From assembly GCF_900107435.1 (NCBI RefSeq), contig NZ_FNPZ01000002.1:1-64000 (forward strand): a stretch of DNA of 64,000 bases, in the 5' to 3' direction. Source of the stretch: Herbiconiux ginsengi. Its GTDB lineage: Bacteria > Actinomycetota > Actinomycetes > Actinomycetales > Microbacteriaceae. The notes beneath the pieces are model-generated. The model saw only the letters and a list, made by a program, of their open reading frames with translations. It was not told the DNA's origin and did no database searches. This document shows positions 36,299 to 46,131 of this stretch, piece after piece; within the stretch, counting starts at the first letter, position 1; every line of letters starts with the position of its first letter. The position numbers were made by a program, and so were the translations under genes.

Positions 36299-36928
36299 CT
36301 ACTTCAGCACGTAGATCACGAGGAACAGGCCGATCCAGACCACGTCGACGAAGTGCCAGTAATAGGAGACCACGATGATGCTCGTCGCCTCTTTGTGACC
36401 GAAGTTCTTGACCGCGAAGACACGCCCCAGCATGAGGAGCATCGCGATGAGGCCGCCGGTTACGTGCAGGGCGTGGAAACCGGTGGTGAGGTAGAAGGCC
36501 GAACCGTAGGCGCTGCCGTCGATCGTGATGCCCTCGGAGACGAGGGTCGCGTACTCGAGCACCTGGCCGCTGACGAAGATGGCGCCGAAGGCGTAGGCGA
36601 GGAACATCCACTCGGTGATTCCCCAGTCGACCGGCTTCCAGCTCGTGCGCTTGGTCTGCCCGCGCTCGGCGGCGAACACCGCGAACTGGCACCAGAACGA
36701 TGAGATGACCAGGATGATCGTGTTGACGAGCGCGAACGGAACGTTCAGCGTGTTGGCCTGCTCGGCCCAGGCGCCGGGGTTCGTCGACCGCAGCGTGAAG
36801 TAGATCGCGAAGAGGCCGGCGAAGAACATGACCTCGCTGCCCAGCCACACGATGGTACCCACCGCCACGATGTTGGGGCGCTGGACCATGGGGGCACTCT
36901 GAGAATGGGTCAATGAGCTGCTCGTCAC
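36299..36928 (-). CDS. ctaE: cytochrome c oxidase subunit III
   Basis: Integral subunit III of the aa3 oxidase, 209 aa, about five helices (short bacterial form lacking the first two helices). Typical segments are [38 protein letters not shown] and the C-terminal [18 protein letters not shown]. The start is probably GTG at 36928: CATAAT lies 6 nt upstream, implying a leaderless mRNA; an internal ATG 39 bp downstream is less likely. First gene of ctaE-qcrCAB, divergent from trpD, the same order as in mycobacteria. Confidence 0.95.
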   Translation of the reverse strand: MTSSSLTHSQSAPMVQRPNIVAVGTIVWLGSEVMFFAGLFAIYFTLRSTNPGAWAEQANTLNVPFALVNTIILVISSFWCQFAVFAAERGQTKRTSWKPVDWGITEWMFLAYAFGAIFVSGQVLEYATLVSEGITIDGSAYGSAFYLTTGFHALHVTGGLIAMLLMLGRVFAVKNFGHKEATSIIVVSYYWHFVDVVWIGLFLVIYVLK

Positions 36929-36934
36929 AGGTCC

Positions 36935-37047
36935 ATTATGTCCGAAATCGTCAGGTGATTTTGCATTTGGGGGACTAGGGCGCGAGGTTGTCGGCGTGTC
37001 CCGGCAGGGATACACGTCGGTGTTCGCCGAGCGGCGCCCCATAAGAT
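36935..37047. promoter_or_regulatory. divergent leaderless promoters of ctaE and trpD
   Basis: Minus strand CATAAT (36940-36935) sits 6 nt before the ctaE GTG; plus strand TAAGAT (37042-37047) sits 7 nt before the trpD ATG. Neither gene has a Shine-Dalgarno. The ~95 bp between hold no other clear motif. Confidence 0.5.
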
Positions 37048-37054
37048 CGCTGGT

Positions 37055-38110
37055 ATGGCGAACACGCAATCCTGGCCCGGAATGATCGCTCACCTCCTCG
37101 CCGGTGAGGATCTGTCGATCTCCGAGGCGACCTGGTCGATGAACAAGGTCATGGAGGGCGACGTCACCGAGGCTCAGTTGGCCGGATTCCTGGTGGCGTT
37201 GCGGGCCAAGGGCGAGACCGTCGACGAGATCGTGGGCTTTCGCGACGCCATCCTCGAGCACTCGCTGCCGCTCGAGATCGACCCGTTCGCGCTCGACATC
37301 GTGGGCACCGGCGGCGACAGCTTCGGCACCGTGAACGTGTCGACGATGGCGTCGATCGTGGCCTCGGCGAGCGGAGTGCCGGTGATCAAGCACGGCAACA
37401 AGGCCGCGAGCTCGCTCTCGGGGTCGTCGGACGTGCTGCGGGCCCTCGGGCTCGACATCGACCTCGAACCGGCGCGCGTCGCCGAGGTGTTCCTGGAGAC
37501 CGGGATCTCGTTCGCCTTCGCCTCGAAATTCCACCCCGGCTTCAAGAACGCAGGTGTGGTGCGGGCGGATCTCGGCGTGCCCACCGTCTTCAATTTCCTC
37601 GGCCCGCTCTGCAACCCGGCTCGCGCAGAAGCCTCCGCGGTCGGCGTGGCGCACCTGGACCGGGTGCCCCTGATCGTGGGTGTGTTCCAGACGCGTGGCG
37701 CCACCGCGCTGGTGTTCCGTGGCGACGACGGGCTCGACGAGCTGACGACCACGGGGCACAGCCACATCTGGGAGGTGTCGCGCGGTTCGGTGAAGGAGCA
37801 CGACCTCAACCCTCGTGATCTCGGCATTCCCCGCGCCTCGATCGAAGACCTCCAGGGCGGCGACGCGGCGCACAACGCCGACGTCGTGCGGCGGGTGATG
37901 AACGGCGAACAGGGCCCGGTGCGCGACATGGTGGTGCTGAACGCGGCCGCCGGGCTCGTGGCCTTCGAGCTGGTCTCCGACCCCTCCGAGGTCGACCGCG
38001 GCATCGTGGAACGGCTCACCGAGAAGATGGCGATCGCGTCAGCCGCGATCGACTCGGGTGCGGCCGCGAAGAAGCTCGCCGCCTGGATCGACGCGACGAA
38101 TAGGCGCTAG
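37055..38110 (+). CDS. trpD: anthranilate phosphoribosyltransferase
   Basis: Second step of tryptophan synthesis: anthranilate + PRPP to phosphoribosyl-anthranilate. The 351-aa protein has the PRPP motif [15 protein letters not shown] (about 83-97), [15 protein letters not shown] (about 109-123) and the [11 protein letters not shown] segment; all normal. It stands alone beside ctaE, the conserved actinobacterial position. Predicted leaderless. It ends at TAG and is followed by two hairpins and repeat copy C. Confidence 0.96.
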   Translation: MANTQSWPGMIAHLLAGEDLSISEATWSMNKVMEGDVTEAQLAGFLVALRAKGETVDEIVGFRDAILEHSLPLEIDPFALDIVGTGGDSFGTVNVSTMASIVASASGVPVIKHGNKAASSLSGSSDVLRALGLDIDLEPARVAEVFLETGISFAFASKFHPGFKNAGVVRADLGVPTVFNFLGPLCNPARAEASAVGVAHLDRVPLIVGVFQTRGATALVFRGDDGLDELTTTGHSHIWEVSRGSVKEHDLNPRDLGIPRASIEDLQGGDAAHNADVVRRVMNGEQGPVRDMVVLNAAAGLVAFELVSDPSEVDRGIVERLTEKMAIASAAIDSGAAAKKLAAWIDATNRR

Positions 38111-38139
38111 TCGTTGTGGGGTACCGATCCGCCCCTTCC

Positions 38140-38170
38140 GGGCTCGCCCGGCCTTCGGCAGGGCGGGCCC
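38140..38170 (+). terminator. hairpin after trpD
   Basis: GGGCTCGCCC (38140-38149) pairs with GGGCGGGCCC (38161-38170), one G-U pair, around an inner GCC-TTC-GGC; followed by TTATTG. Probable terminator of trpD. Confidence 0.6.
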
Positions 38171-38176
38171 TTATTG

Positions 38177-38321
38177 CTCGCGCCGCCGCTTCTGCGGCGC
38201 GAGGCGACATGTTCGCGTGAGGTCGCTGACGCGGCCTCGCGCTCACCCTGGGTCGTCGAGAAAGGCCCGCAGCTTGCCGTCTCGTCCCGATGTCTCTGGG
38301 CGGTTCAGCGGGCTGCGGGCC
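38177..38321 (+). repeat. repeat copy C behind trpD
   Basis: A 10-bp hairpin (38177-38186 with 38194-38203) leads directly into the 54-bp core GCGACATGTTCG...GTCGTC (38204-38257), which matches the core of copies A and B with few differences. After the core, GGCCCGCAGC (38264-38273) pairs with GCTGCGGGCC (38312-38321), a long-range stem also hinted at in copy B. It lies between convergent trpD and glpK. The leading hairpin is different in sequence from those of A and B. The rest of the gap holds nothing else I can name. Confidence 0.7.
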
Positions 38322-38342
38322 CTGTCATTCGACGTTGCGGTA

Positions 38343-39857
38343 TCAGTTCACATCCCCGTCGACCCAGTCGAAGGTCTTCGTGACGGCCTTCTTCCAGTTG
38401 CGGTAGAGGCGGGCCCGCTCCGCTTCATCCATCTTCGGCTCCCAACGGCTGTCTTCCTGCCAGTTGGCGCGCAGCTCGTCGAGATTGGCCCAGAAGCCCA
38501 CCGCGAGGCCGGCCGCATACGCGGCGCCGAGCGCCGTGGTCTCCGCGACGACCGGGCGCACCACGGGCACACCGAGGATGTCGGCCTGGAACTGCATGAG
38601 GAGGTTGTTCGCGATCATCCCGCCGTCGACCTTCAGCTCCGTCAGCGGCACGCCCGAGTCGGCATCGACCGCATCCAGCACCTCCTTGGTCTGGAAGGCG
38701 GTGGCCTCGAGAGCGGCCGGGGCGATGTGGCCCTTGTTCACGAAGCGGGTGAGGCCGACGAGCGCACCCCGCGCGTCCGATCGCCAGTAGGGCGCGAAGA
38801 GACCTGAGAACGCGGGCACGAAGTAGGCGCCGCCGTTGTCGTCGACGGATGCCGCGAGCTCCTCGATCTCGGGCGCACTCGCGATGAGCCCCAGGTTGTC
38901 GCGCAGCCACTGCACCAGCGATCCGGTGACCGCGATGGAGCCCTCCAGCGCGTAGTGCGGCACGTCGTCCCCGAGCCGGTAGCCGAGCGTGGTGAGCAAT
39001 CCGTTCTTCGAGTGCACGATCTCGGTGCCCGTGTTGAAGATGAGGAAGTTGCCGGTGCCGTAGGTGTTCTTCGACTCTCCCGCGTCGAACGCGGCCTGGC
39101 CGAAGGTGGCGGCCTGCTGGTCGCCGAGGATGCCGGCGACCGGCACCTCGCGCAGCAGCGACGAGGTGTGCACGGTGCCGTAGACCTCGGAGGACGACTT
39201 GATCTCCGGCAGCATCGACTTCGGAACCCCGAACACCTCGAGGATGTCGTCGCGCCAGGTCAGCGTCGTCAGGTCCATGAACAGGGTGCGCGAGGCGTTC
39301 GTGACATCGGTGATGTGCACTCCGCCGTCGACGCCGCCGGTGAGGTTCCAGGTGACCCAGGAGTCGGTGGTGCCGAACAGCAGCTCGCCCGCCTCCGCCT
39401 TCTCGCGCGCGCCCTCGACGTTCTCGAGGATCCAGACGATCTTGGTGCCGGCGAAGTACGTCGACAGGGGGAGGCCGACGATGTCCTTGAATCGCTCGAC
39501 ACCGCCGTCGGCGGCCAGGCGGTCGACGATGTCCTGCGTGCGGGTGTCCTGCCAGACGATGGCGTTGTAGACCGGCTCACCGGTGTTCTTGTCCCACACC
39601 ACCGTGGTCTCGCGCTGGTTGGTGATGCCGACAGCCCTCACGTTGTGCCGCGTGATGTTGGCCCGCGAGAGAGCCTGTCCGATGACTTCGCGCGTGTTGT
39701 CCCAGATCTCCTTGGGGTCGTGTTCGACCCATCCGGCCTTCGGGAAGATCTGCTTGTGCTCGAGCTGCCCCTGACTCACGATCGACCCCGCGTGGTCGAA
39801 CACGATCGCCCGGGTGCTGGTGGTTCCCTGGTCGATCGCGATGATGTAGTCCGTCAT
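38343..39857 (-). CDS. glpK: glycerol kinase
   Basis: ATP-dependent phosphorylation of glycerol to sn-glycerol-3-phosphate, 504 aa. FGGY-kinase motifs are clear: N-terminal [14 protein letters not shown], the substrate region [10 protein letters not shown], and [10 protein letters not shown] and VDGGMIANN of the second domain. The His-containing loop phosphorylated by HPr in Firmicutes is not evident. ATG at 39857 has AAGGAG 7 nt upstream, so longer starts are rejected. Co-directional with glpF but separated from it by a terminator hairpin. Confidence 0.97.
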   Translation of the reverse strand: MTDYIIAIDQGTTSTRAIVFDHAGSIVSQGQLEHKQIFPKAGWVEHDPKEIWDNTREVIGQALSRANITRHNVRAVGITNQRETTVVWDKNTGEPVYNAIVWQDTRTQDIVDRLAADGGVERFKDIVGLPLSTYFAGTKIVWILENVEGAREKAEAGELLFGTTDSWVTWNLTGGVDGGVHITDVTNASRTLFMDLTTLTWRDDILEVFGVPKSMLPEIKSSSEVYGTVHTSSLLREVPVAGILGDQQAATFGQAAFDAGESKNTYGTGNFLIFNTGTEIVHSKNGLLTTLGYRLGDDVPHYALEGSIAVTGSLVQWLRDNLGLIASAPEIEELAASVDDNGGAYFVPAFSGLFAPYWRSDARGALVGLTRFVNKGHIAPAALEATAFQTKEVLDAVDADSGVPLTELKVDGGMIANNLLMQFQADILGVPVVRPVVAETTALGAAYAAGLAVGFWANLDELRANWQEDSRWEPKMDEAERARLYRNWKKAVTKTFDWVDGDVN

Positions 39858-39899
39858 GACACTCCTTCGTAGCGGGACGGCCGTGCGGCGTGAGCGCAC

Positions 39900-39941
39900 A
39901 AAAAAGCGGGCCGGTCTACTTCACTGTGGACCGGCCCGCTG
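39900..39941 (-). terminator. terminator between glpF and glpK
   Basis: On the minus strand a perfect 12-bp stem AGCGGGCCGGTC / GACCGGCCCGCT followed by a run of six or seven T residues (39906-39900), directly after the glpF stop and before glpK. Strong rho-independent form; it would limit read-through into glpK. Confidence 0.85.
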
Positions 39942-39945
39942 GGTG

Positions 39946-40716
39946 CTAGGTGAGGATCGGGAGCAACCAGAGCGCCGCCCATCCGGCGATCAGTCCGCCG
40001 ATGATCGGACCCACGACCGGAACCCAGGAGTACGACCAGTCGGAGGTTCCCTTGCCCCGGATGGGCAGGAACGCGTGCGCGATGCGAGGCCCGAGGTCAC
40101 GGGCCGGGTTGATCGCGTAACCGGTCGGGCCACCGAGCGAGGCGCCGATCGCGATCACGAGGAGCGCCACCGGCAGTGCGCCGAGGGCCGCCAGGCCGCC
40201 GTCGCCCTGGCGCCCGCCGCCGAACGCGATAACCACGAACACCAGCACGAAGGTGCCGATGATCTCGGTGACGAGGTTCCAGGCGTAGGAGCGGATGGCA
40301 GGCCCCGTCGAGAACACGCCGAGCTTGGCCGCCGGCTCGGGCTCCTCGTCGAAGTGCTGCTTGTACGCCAGCCAGACGACGACCGCACCGATGATGGCAC
40401 CGATCATCTGCGCGCCGATGTAGGTGATGACCGAGAGGAAGTTGACGTCGACCTGGGTCGCTTCCGATCCGAAGGTGGTCGCGCCGTTGGCGACGAGCCC
40501 GAGGGTGACCGCCGGGTTGAGGTGGGCCCCTGACGCGTAGGCGACGATGACACCGGAGAAGACCGCGAGGCCCCACCCGATGGTGACCATCAGGAAACCG
40601 CCGTTGAAGCCTTTCGTCCTGATGAGAGCGACGTTGGCGACCACGCCGGTGCCGAGGAGGACCAGTAGGGCTGTGCCCACCAGCTCCGAGACGAAATCGA
40701 TACCAAGATTGTCCAC
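39946..40716 (-). CDS. glpF: glycerol facilitator / aquaglyceroporin
   Basis: MIP-family channel of 256 aa with six helices. Both NPA boxes are present: SGAHLNPAVTLG and YAINPARDLGPR; the Asp after the second NPAR is typical of glycerol-conducting members. Start is GTG at 40716 with AGGAAGG ahead. Supplies glycerol to GlpK; the stretch upstream is shared with the divergent dhaKLM operon. Confidence 0.94.
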   Translation of the reverse strand: MDNLGIDFVSELVGTALLVLLGTGVVANVALIRTKGFNGGFLMVTIGWGLAVFSGVIVAYASGAHLNPAVTLGLVANGATTFGSEATQVDVNFLSVITYIGAQMIGAIIGAVVVWLAYKQHFDEEPEPAAKLGVFSTGPAIRSYAWNLVTEIIGTFVLVFVVIAFGGGRQGDGGLAALGALPVALLVIAIGASLGGPTGYAINPARDLGPRIAHAFLPIRGKGTSDWSYSWVPVVGPIIGGLIAGWAALWLLPILT

Positions 40717-40783
40717 GATGACCTTCCTTCGCACTGTTCGGTCACCCACTGTGACCCCCGGGGTGATCGGGTTTGCCCCAACG

Positions 40784-40814
40784 ATATCCCCAGGAACTTG
40801 CCAGGTATATCCCC
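40784..40814. promoter_or_regulatory. direct repeat in glpF/dhaK intergenic region
   Basis: ATATCCCC occurs at 40784-40791 and 40807-40814, 23 bp apart (about two helical turns), in the 223-bp divergent gap. A candidate site for a shared glycerol/DHA regulator; no promoter assigned confidently. Confidence 0.3.
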
Positions 40815-40939
40815 TAAGACCCCGGGCGTGGCGTGGCGGGGTCTACCGGAGCGCGCGGCGAACGGCGTAGATTTGCACCGGATGGCCCGGTTCGGGCTCC
40901 CGTCGCGGGCGACGAACGTCCGATCGAAGGGATTTTTCA

Positions 40940-41941
<1,002 letters not shown>

Positions 41942-41945
41942 ACGA

Positions 41946-42584
41946 ATGAGTTTGGGCATCACCTGGACGACGGACTGGATCAGGGAGAGCGCACGGGTCG
42001 TCGCGGAGCACCGTGTCGAACTGATCAACCTCGATCGAGCGATCGGTGACGGCGACCACGGCGAGAACCTCGACCGGGGGTACACCGCGGTCATGGCCAA
42101 GCTCGACGACCTGCCGCCGGATGCCACTCCGGGTGATGCCCTCAAGCTGGTGGCGACGACGTTGATCTCGACGGTCGGCGGCGCCTCCGGTCCGCTGCTG
42201 GGCACCGCCTACCTCAAGGCCGCCGGTGCCGCGGGCGCCGAGAAGGAGCTCGACGGAGCGGCCGTCGTGGCCCTGCTCACGGCGGCGCGCGACGGCATCG
42301 TGCTCCGCGGCAAGGCCGAGTCCGGCGACAAGACGATGATCGACGCCTGGACTCCCGCGGTGGACGCCGCGGCCGCCGCGCTGGCAGCGGGCAAGACGGA
42401 GGCGGAGATCCTGGATGCCGCCGCGACCGCCGCCGAGGCGGGTGCCGTGGCCACCGAACCGCTGGTGGCCCGCAAGGGGCGGGCGAGTTACCTCGGCGAA
42501 CGGGCCATCGGGCACCGCGACCCCGGAGCGCAGTCGTCGTCGCTCCTGCTCCGTGCGGCGGCCGACGCCGCGAAGGGCGCCTGA
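41946..42584 (+). CDS. dhaL: PTS-dependent dihydroxyacetone kinase, DhaL subunit
   Basis: Nucleotide-binding subunit with tightly bound ADP that is rephosphorylated by DhaM and passes the phosphate to DHA. 212 aa, all-helical; the Mg-binding motif IGDGDHGENLDRG (about 35-47) and VGGASGPLLGTAY are present, and the C-terminal GRASYLGERAIGHRDPGAQS is typical. It begins 4 bp after dhaK. Confidence 0.96.
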   Translation: MSLGITWTTDWIRESARVVAEHRVELINLDRAIGDGDHGENLDRGYTAVMAKLDDLPPDATPGDALKLVATTLISTVGGASGPLLGTAYLKAAGAAGAEKELDGAAVVALLTAARDGIVLRGKAESGDKTMIDAWTPAVDAAAAALAAGKTEAEILDAAATAAEAGAVATEPLVARKGRASYLGERAIGHRDPGAQSSSLLLRAAADAAKGA

Positions 42585-42585
42585 G

Positions 42586-43323
42586 GTGCCGGGCACGCCC
42601 GGCCGCGTGGGAGTCGTCTTCGTCTCGCACAGCTCCCTGATCGCCGAGGGGCTGGTGCAGCTCGCGCGTCAGATGGCCGAGGGTGCGACCCTGGTCGCGG
42701 CCGGTGGCACCGACGAGGGCGGCATCGGCACGAGCTTCGAGAAGGTGACCGCGGCGATCGCCGACGCCGATTCGGGTTCCGGCGTCGTGGTGCTCTGCGA
42801 TCTGGGGTCGGCGATTCTCACGGCCGAGACCGCGCTCGACTTCCTCGACGACGAGGTTCGCGCGCGGGTGCGGATCGCGTCGGCTCCACTCGTCGAGGGT
42901 GGTGTCGCCGCTGCGGTGGCCGCTGAGACGGGCGCCGATCTGGCGGGCGTCGTCGCGGCCGCGGAGTCGGCGAACGAGACGGCGGATGCCGCCTCGGCGC
43001 CGGATGCGGCGGAGGCGGGTGCCCCGGCGACCGTGACGGCCTCCGGGGAGCCGGGCGGCGCATCCGGAACCCTGTCGCGCACGGTGACGATCGTCAACAA
43101 AGACGGACTGCACGCGCGGCCCGCCGCCGAATTCGTGAAGCTCGCCAACACCTTTCCCGTGAAGGTGACCGTGAACGGCAAAGACGCGAAGAGCCTGCTC
43201 GGCATCATGTCGATGGGCCTGGTCAAAGGGTCGACCGTAGAGGTGGCGAGTGCCGATCCGGAGGCGCGGGAAGCCGTCGATGCGCTGGCCGACCTGATCG
43301 AGACCGGGTTCGGCGAGGCCTGA
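42586..43323 (+). CDS. dhaM: DhaM-HPr fusion phosphotransferase
   Basis: Phosphoryl donor of the DHA kinase. Residues ~7-125 are an EIIA-mannose-like DhaM domain with active His15 (FVSHSS); an Ala-rich linker (~130-160) leads to a complete HPr domain (~163-245) with active His176 (GLHARPA) and the regulatory-serine region KSLLGIMSMG. Phosphate should pass from PEP through enzyme I to HPr, DhaM and DhaL. No ptsI domain is fused, unlike E. coli DhaM, so enzyme I must act in trans. Start is GTG at 42586, one base after the dhaL stop, with AAGGG upstream. 245 aa. Confidence 0.93.
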   Translation: MPGTPGRVGVVFVSHSSLIAEGLVQLARQMAEGATLVAAGGTDEGGIGTSFEKVTAAIADADSGSGVVVLCDLGSAILTAETALDFLDDEVRARVRIASAPLVEGGVAAAVAAETGADLAGVVAAAESANETADAASAPDAAEAGAPATVTASGEPGGASGTLSRTVTIVNKDGLHARPAAEFVKLANTFPVKVTVNGKDAKSLLGIMSMGLVKGSTVEVASADPEAREAVDALADLIETGFGEA

Positions 43324-43336
43324 GAGCGGGCGACAG

Positions 43337-43357
43337 GGCCAGGGGTCGACCCCGGCC
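43337..43357. terminator. palindromic hairpin between dhaM and deazaflavin reductase
   Basis: GGCC-A-GGGGTCGACCCC-GGCC in the 58-bp gap between two convergent genes; no U-tract. Likely a bidirectional stop for transcription. Confidence 0.4.
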
Positions 43358-43381
43358 GCCTCGCCGCCCGCCCGCCTCGAC

Positions 43382-43825
43382 TCAGTCGACGTCGATCGGG
43401 CTGAGCACGAAGACGGGGATCTGCCGATCCGTCTTCGTCTGGTAGTTCGCGTAGTCGGGGTAGGCCTGCACCGCGCGCTCCCACCAGACCGCCTTCTCGG
43501 CGCCGGTGACCTCGCGGGCCAGGTAGTCGCGTTTGACCGGGCCGTCCTGCAGTTCGACGTGCGGGTTCGCCACCAGGTTGTAATACCAGACCGGATGCTT
43601 CGGAGCGCCGCCCAGGGAGGCGACGACCGCGTACTCCCCGTCGTGCTCGACCCGCATCAGCGGATTCTTGCGCAGCTTGCCGCTCTTCGCCCCCACGGAG
43701 GTGAGGATGATGACGGGCATACCCCGGAGCGTGGTGCCTTTCGTGCCGCCCGAGCCCTCATAGGTCTCGAGTTGCTTGCGCGCCCAGTCCGACGTTCCGG
43801 CTTCGTATTCTCCTGACAACGGCAT
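43382..43825 (-). CDS. F420-dependent (DDN-like) nitroreductase family protein
   Basis: Split-barrel protein of 147 aa related to mycobacterial Ddn/deazaflavin-dependent nitroreductases, which use F420H2 to reduce quinones or nitro compounds. Typical segments are [36 protein letters not shown] (seen in parts: [21 protein letters not shown]) and [19 protein letters not shown], with a C-terminal [10 protein letters not shown] strand. The start ATG at 43825 lies inside the left arm of a perfect 12-bp inverted repeat. Downstream of the MFS pump gene in the same direction; cofactor is inferred from family. Confidence 0.85.
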   Translation of the reverse strand: MPLSGEYEAGTSDWARKQLETYEGSGGTKGTTLRGMPVIILTSVGAKSGKLRKNPLMRVEHDGEYAVVASLGGAPKHPVWYYNLVANPHVELQDGPVKRDYLAREVTGAEKAVWWERAVQAYPDYANYQTKTDRQIPVFVLSPIDVD

Positions 43826-43858
43826 AGTGCTGACCAACGTACCGCGGGTCAGCACTAT
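43824..43858 (-). promoter_or_regulatory. 12-bp inverted repeat covering the reductase start codon
   Basis: ATAGTGCTGACC (43824-43835) and GGTCAGCACTAT (43847-43858) are perfect inverted arms with an 11-bp spacer, in the 42-bp gap between the MFS stop and the reductase ATG; the ATG is within the arm. In RNA it forms a stable stem that hides the start codon; in DNA it could be an operator. Confidence 0.5.
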
Positions 43859-43867
43859 TCCGAGGGG

Positions 43868-45481
43868 CTATCGGGCGGCCGGTTCGAGGTTCGTGCGGGT
43901 GGCCCCGTCGATCTCGAGGGTCTCGGGCACGATGTCGCGCTCGATCGTGGTGGCCAGCGGCTTCTCCTTCACGAAGACGAGCAGCACCACCGCCACCAGC
44001 ACCAGCGGCACCATGTAGAGGAACACGGGGGTCAGGGCGTCGTTGTAGGCGCCCACGATGATGGAGCGCACGGCATCCGGCAATCCGTTCACCATGGCTG
44101 GGGTGAAGGAGTTGCTGTCGCCGGCCGTCGCACCGCCGGATGCCGGCATCCGCTCGGCCAGCAGCGCGGTGAGCCGCGACACGAACAGGCTGCCGACGAT
44201 CGCGGAGCCGAGGGAGGCGCCGATCTGACGGAAGTAGTTGTTCGAGGCGGTGGCCGTGCCGACCTGGCTGACCGGGAAGGCGTTCTGCACGATCAGTATG
44301 AGGATCTGCATGCTCATGCCGAGCCCCAGGCCCATGACGGCCAGATAGGAGCAGAGGATCCAGATCGGCAGCGTCGGGGTCATCGTCGACAGCAGCACCA
44401 GGGCCACCGCGACGATCGCCGTGCCGGTGATCGGCAGCCACTTGTAGCGACCGGTGCGGCTCACGAGTTGGCCGGAGACGATCGAGGTGACCAGCAGAGC
44501 GGCCATCAGCGGGATCATCAGTAGTCCTGCGTTCGTCGCGTTCACGCCGGTGACCATCTGCAGATAGGTGGGCAGGTAGGCGAGCGCTCCGAACATCGCG
44601 ATGCCGATGATGAGACCGGCGATCGTGGTGAGGTTGAAGTTGCGGTCCTGGAACAGATGCAGCGGCATGATGGGTTCCGCCGCGCGGCGCTCCACCATCA
44701 CGAAGAGCACTCCGGCCACGACGGTGCCCACGATGAGGCCCAGGATGACGGGGGAGTTCCAGTCGTAGGTGGTGCCGCCCCAGGTGGTGACGAGCACGAG
44801 GCAGGTCGACGCGATGGCGAGCAGGCCCATGCCGGCGAAATCGAGTCGCGGGCGGCGTTGCGCGTGCCGGGGGAGGCGCAGGAACAGCACCGCCGAGGCG
44901 ATGGCCAGGATGCCGAGCGGGATGTTCATCCAGAACGCCCACCGCCAGCCGATGCTCTCGGTGAACCAGCCGCCGAGCAGGGGGCCGGCGACGCTCGACA
45001 GGGCGAACACGCCGCCCATGATGCCCATGTACTTGCCGCGCTCGCGGGCGGGCACGACGTCGGCGATGATCGCCTGGGAGAGGATCATCAGTCCGCCGCC
45101 ACCGAGGCCCTGCACGGCGCGGCCGGCGATGAGCCAGGTCATGTCCTGTGCCATGCCGCCGATGACGGAACCCAGCATGAAGAGGGCGATCGCTCCGATG
45201 AACAGGCCCTTGCGGCCGATCAGGTCGCCGAGCTTGCCGTAGACGGGAAGCATGATCGTGGAGGCCAGGATGTAGGCAGTGGTGACCCAGAGCATGTGGT
45301 CGACGCCGTCGAGCTCGCCCACGATGGTGGGCAGCGCGGTGCTGAAGATGGTCTGGTCGAGGGAGGCGAGCAGCATCGTCACCATGAGTCCGGCGAAGAC
45401 GAGGAGGATGGTGCGTCGCGCGGCGCCGGGTGCGCTTTCGGCGGTGCCGGCGGTCGCCGGCGCGGGGAGTGTCTGGGTCAT
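43868..45481 (-). CDS. MFS multidrug efflux transporter, DHA2/EmrB type
   Basis: Proton-coupled drug exporter of 537 aa with 14 predicted helices. Family motifs: LDQTIFSTALPTI in helix 1, GKLGDLIGRKGLF (motif A), the RAVQGLGGGG region (motif B/C area) and a large C-terminal loop before the last helix. Its ATG overlaps the stop of the upstream TetR gene by 4 bp, so regulator and pump are co-transcribed and the pump is probably induced by a TetR ligand. Confidence 0.92.
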   Translation of the reverse strand: MTQTLPAPATAGTAESAPGAARRTILLVFAGLMVTMLLASLDQTIFSTALPTIVGELDGVDHMLWVTTAYILASTIMLPVYGKLGDLIGRKGLFIGAIALFMLGSVIGGMAQDMTWLIAGRAVQGLGGGGLMILSQAIIADVVPARERGKYMGIMGGVFALSSVAGPLLGGWFTESIGWRWAFWMNIPLGILAIASAVLFLRLPRHAQRRPRLDFAGMGLLAIASTCLVLVTTWGGTTYDWNSPVILGLIVGTVVAGVLFVMVERRAAEPIMPLHLFQDRNFNLTTIAGLIIGIAMFGALAYLPTYLQMVTGVNATNAGLLMIPLMAALLVTSIVSGQLVSRTGRYKWLPITGTAIVAVALVLLSTMTPTLPIWILCSYLAVMGLGLGMSMQILILIVQNAFPVSQVGTATASNNYFRQIGASLGSAIVGSLFVSRLTALLAERMPASGGATAGDSNSFTPAMVNGLPDAVRSIIVGAYNDALTPVFLYMVPLVLVAVVLLVFVKEKPLATTIERDIVPETLEIDGATRTNLEPAAR

Positions 45482-46125
45482 CGGAGTCTTTCGATTGCCT
45501 CTCTGACGAGTGCGATGGCTCGCGACTCGAGTACGTCGGATGATTCGGTGCTGCCGCCGGCGATCCAGTCCTTCACCGTGAGGCGCACCGCCGCGCCGCA
45601 GAGGGCGAGGACGGGTTCGGACCAGGACGGGGAGCTGGGGCGGGAGTCTGTGGGGGTCGTGGTTTCGTCGGCGGAGGATTCACCGGCCAGGGTGCGCACC
45701 GCCGCGGAGAGCTGTTGCATCATCCGGCCCATCTGGGCCATGTGGCGCTCGAGCAGTTCCGGGTTGCGGCGGAGGATCTCCATGCGGATCTCCTTCAGCG
45801 ACGAGTCGGGGAGTGCCGTGCCCCACACCTCGAACAGCAGCCGGACGGTCGAGCCGACCAGATCGTTCTGCTGCTCCTCGCGGGCGAGGTGGGTGGCGAT
45901 GGTCTCGGTGGTCTCGTCGAGCCCGTGCAGGCCGACGATCGCATCCTCTTTGCTCTCGAAGTAGTTGAAGAAGGTGCGCGGCGAGATCTCGGCGGCCTCG
46001 CTGATCGCGTCGACGGTCACACCGGGCAGGCCGTGGGCGAGCACGAGTTCGGCGGCCGCGCGCTCGATGCGGGCACGGGTCTCTTGACGCTTGCGGTCGC
46101 GAAGACCGGAGGGGGTCGATGTCAC
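45478..46125 (-). CDS. TetR family transcriptional regulator of MFS pump
   Basis: TetR-type repressor of 215 aa. HTH region: TRARIERAAAELVLAHGLPGVTVDAISEAAEISPRTFFNYFESKEDAI, seen as successive helices at residues 14-60; the C-terminal domain is helical. Start is GTG at 46125 with AATAAT 6 nt upstream, again a leaderless pattern. First gene of tetR-emrB; the upstream region is rich in palindromes. Confidence 0.9.
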   Translation of the reverse strand: MTSTPSGLRDRKRQETRARIERAAAELVLAHGLPGVTVDAISEAAEISPRTFFNYFESKEDAIVGLHGLDETTETIATHLAREEQQNDLVGSTVRLLFEVWGTALPDSSLKEIRMEILRRNPELLERHMAQMGRMMQQLSAAVRTLAGESSADETTTPTDSRPSSPSWSEPVLALCGAAVRLTVKDWIAGGSTESSDVLESRAIALVREAIERLR

Positions 46126-46131
46126 TCCGTA

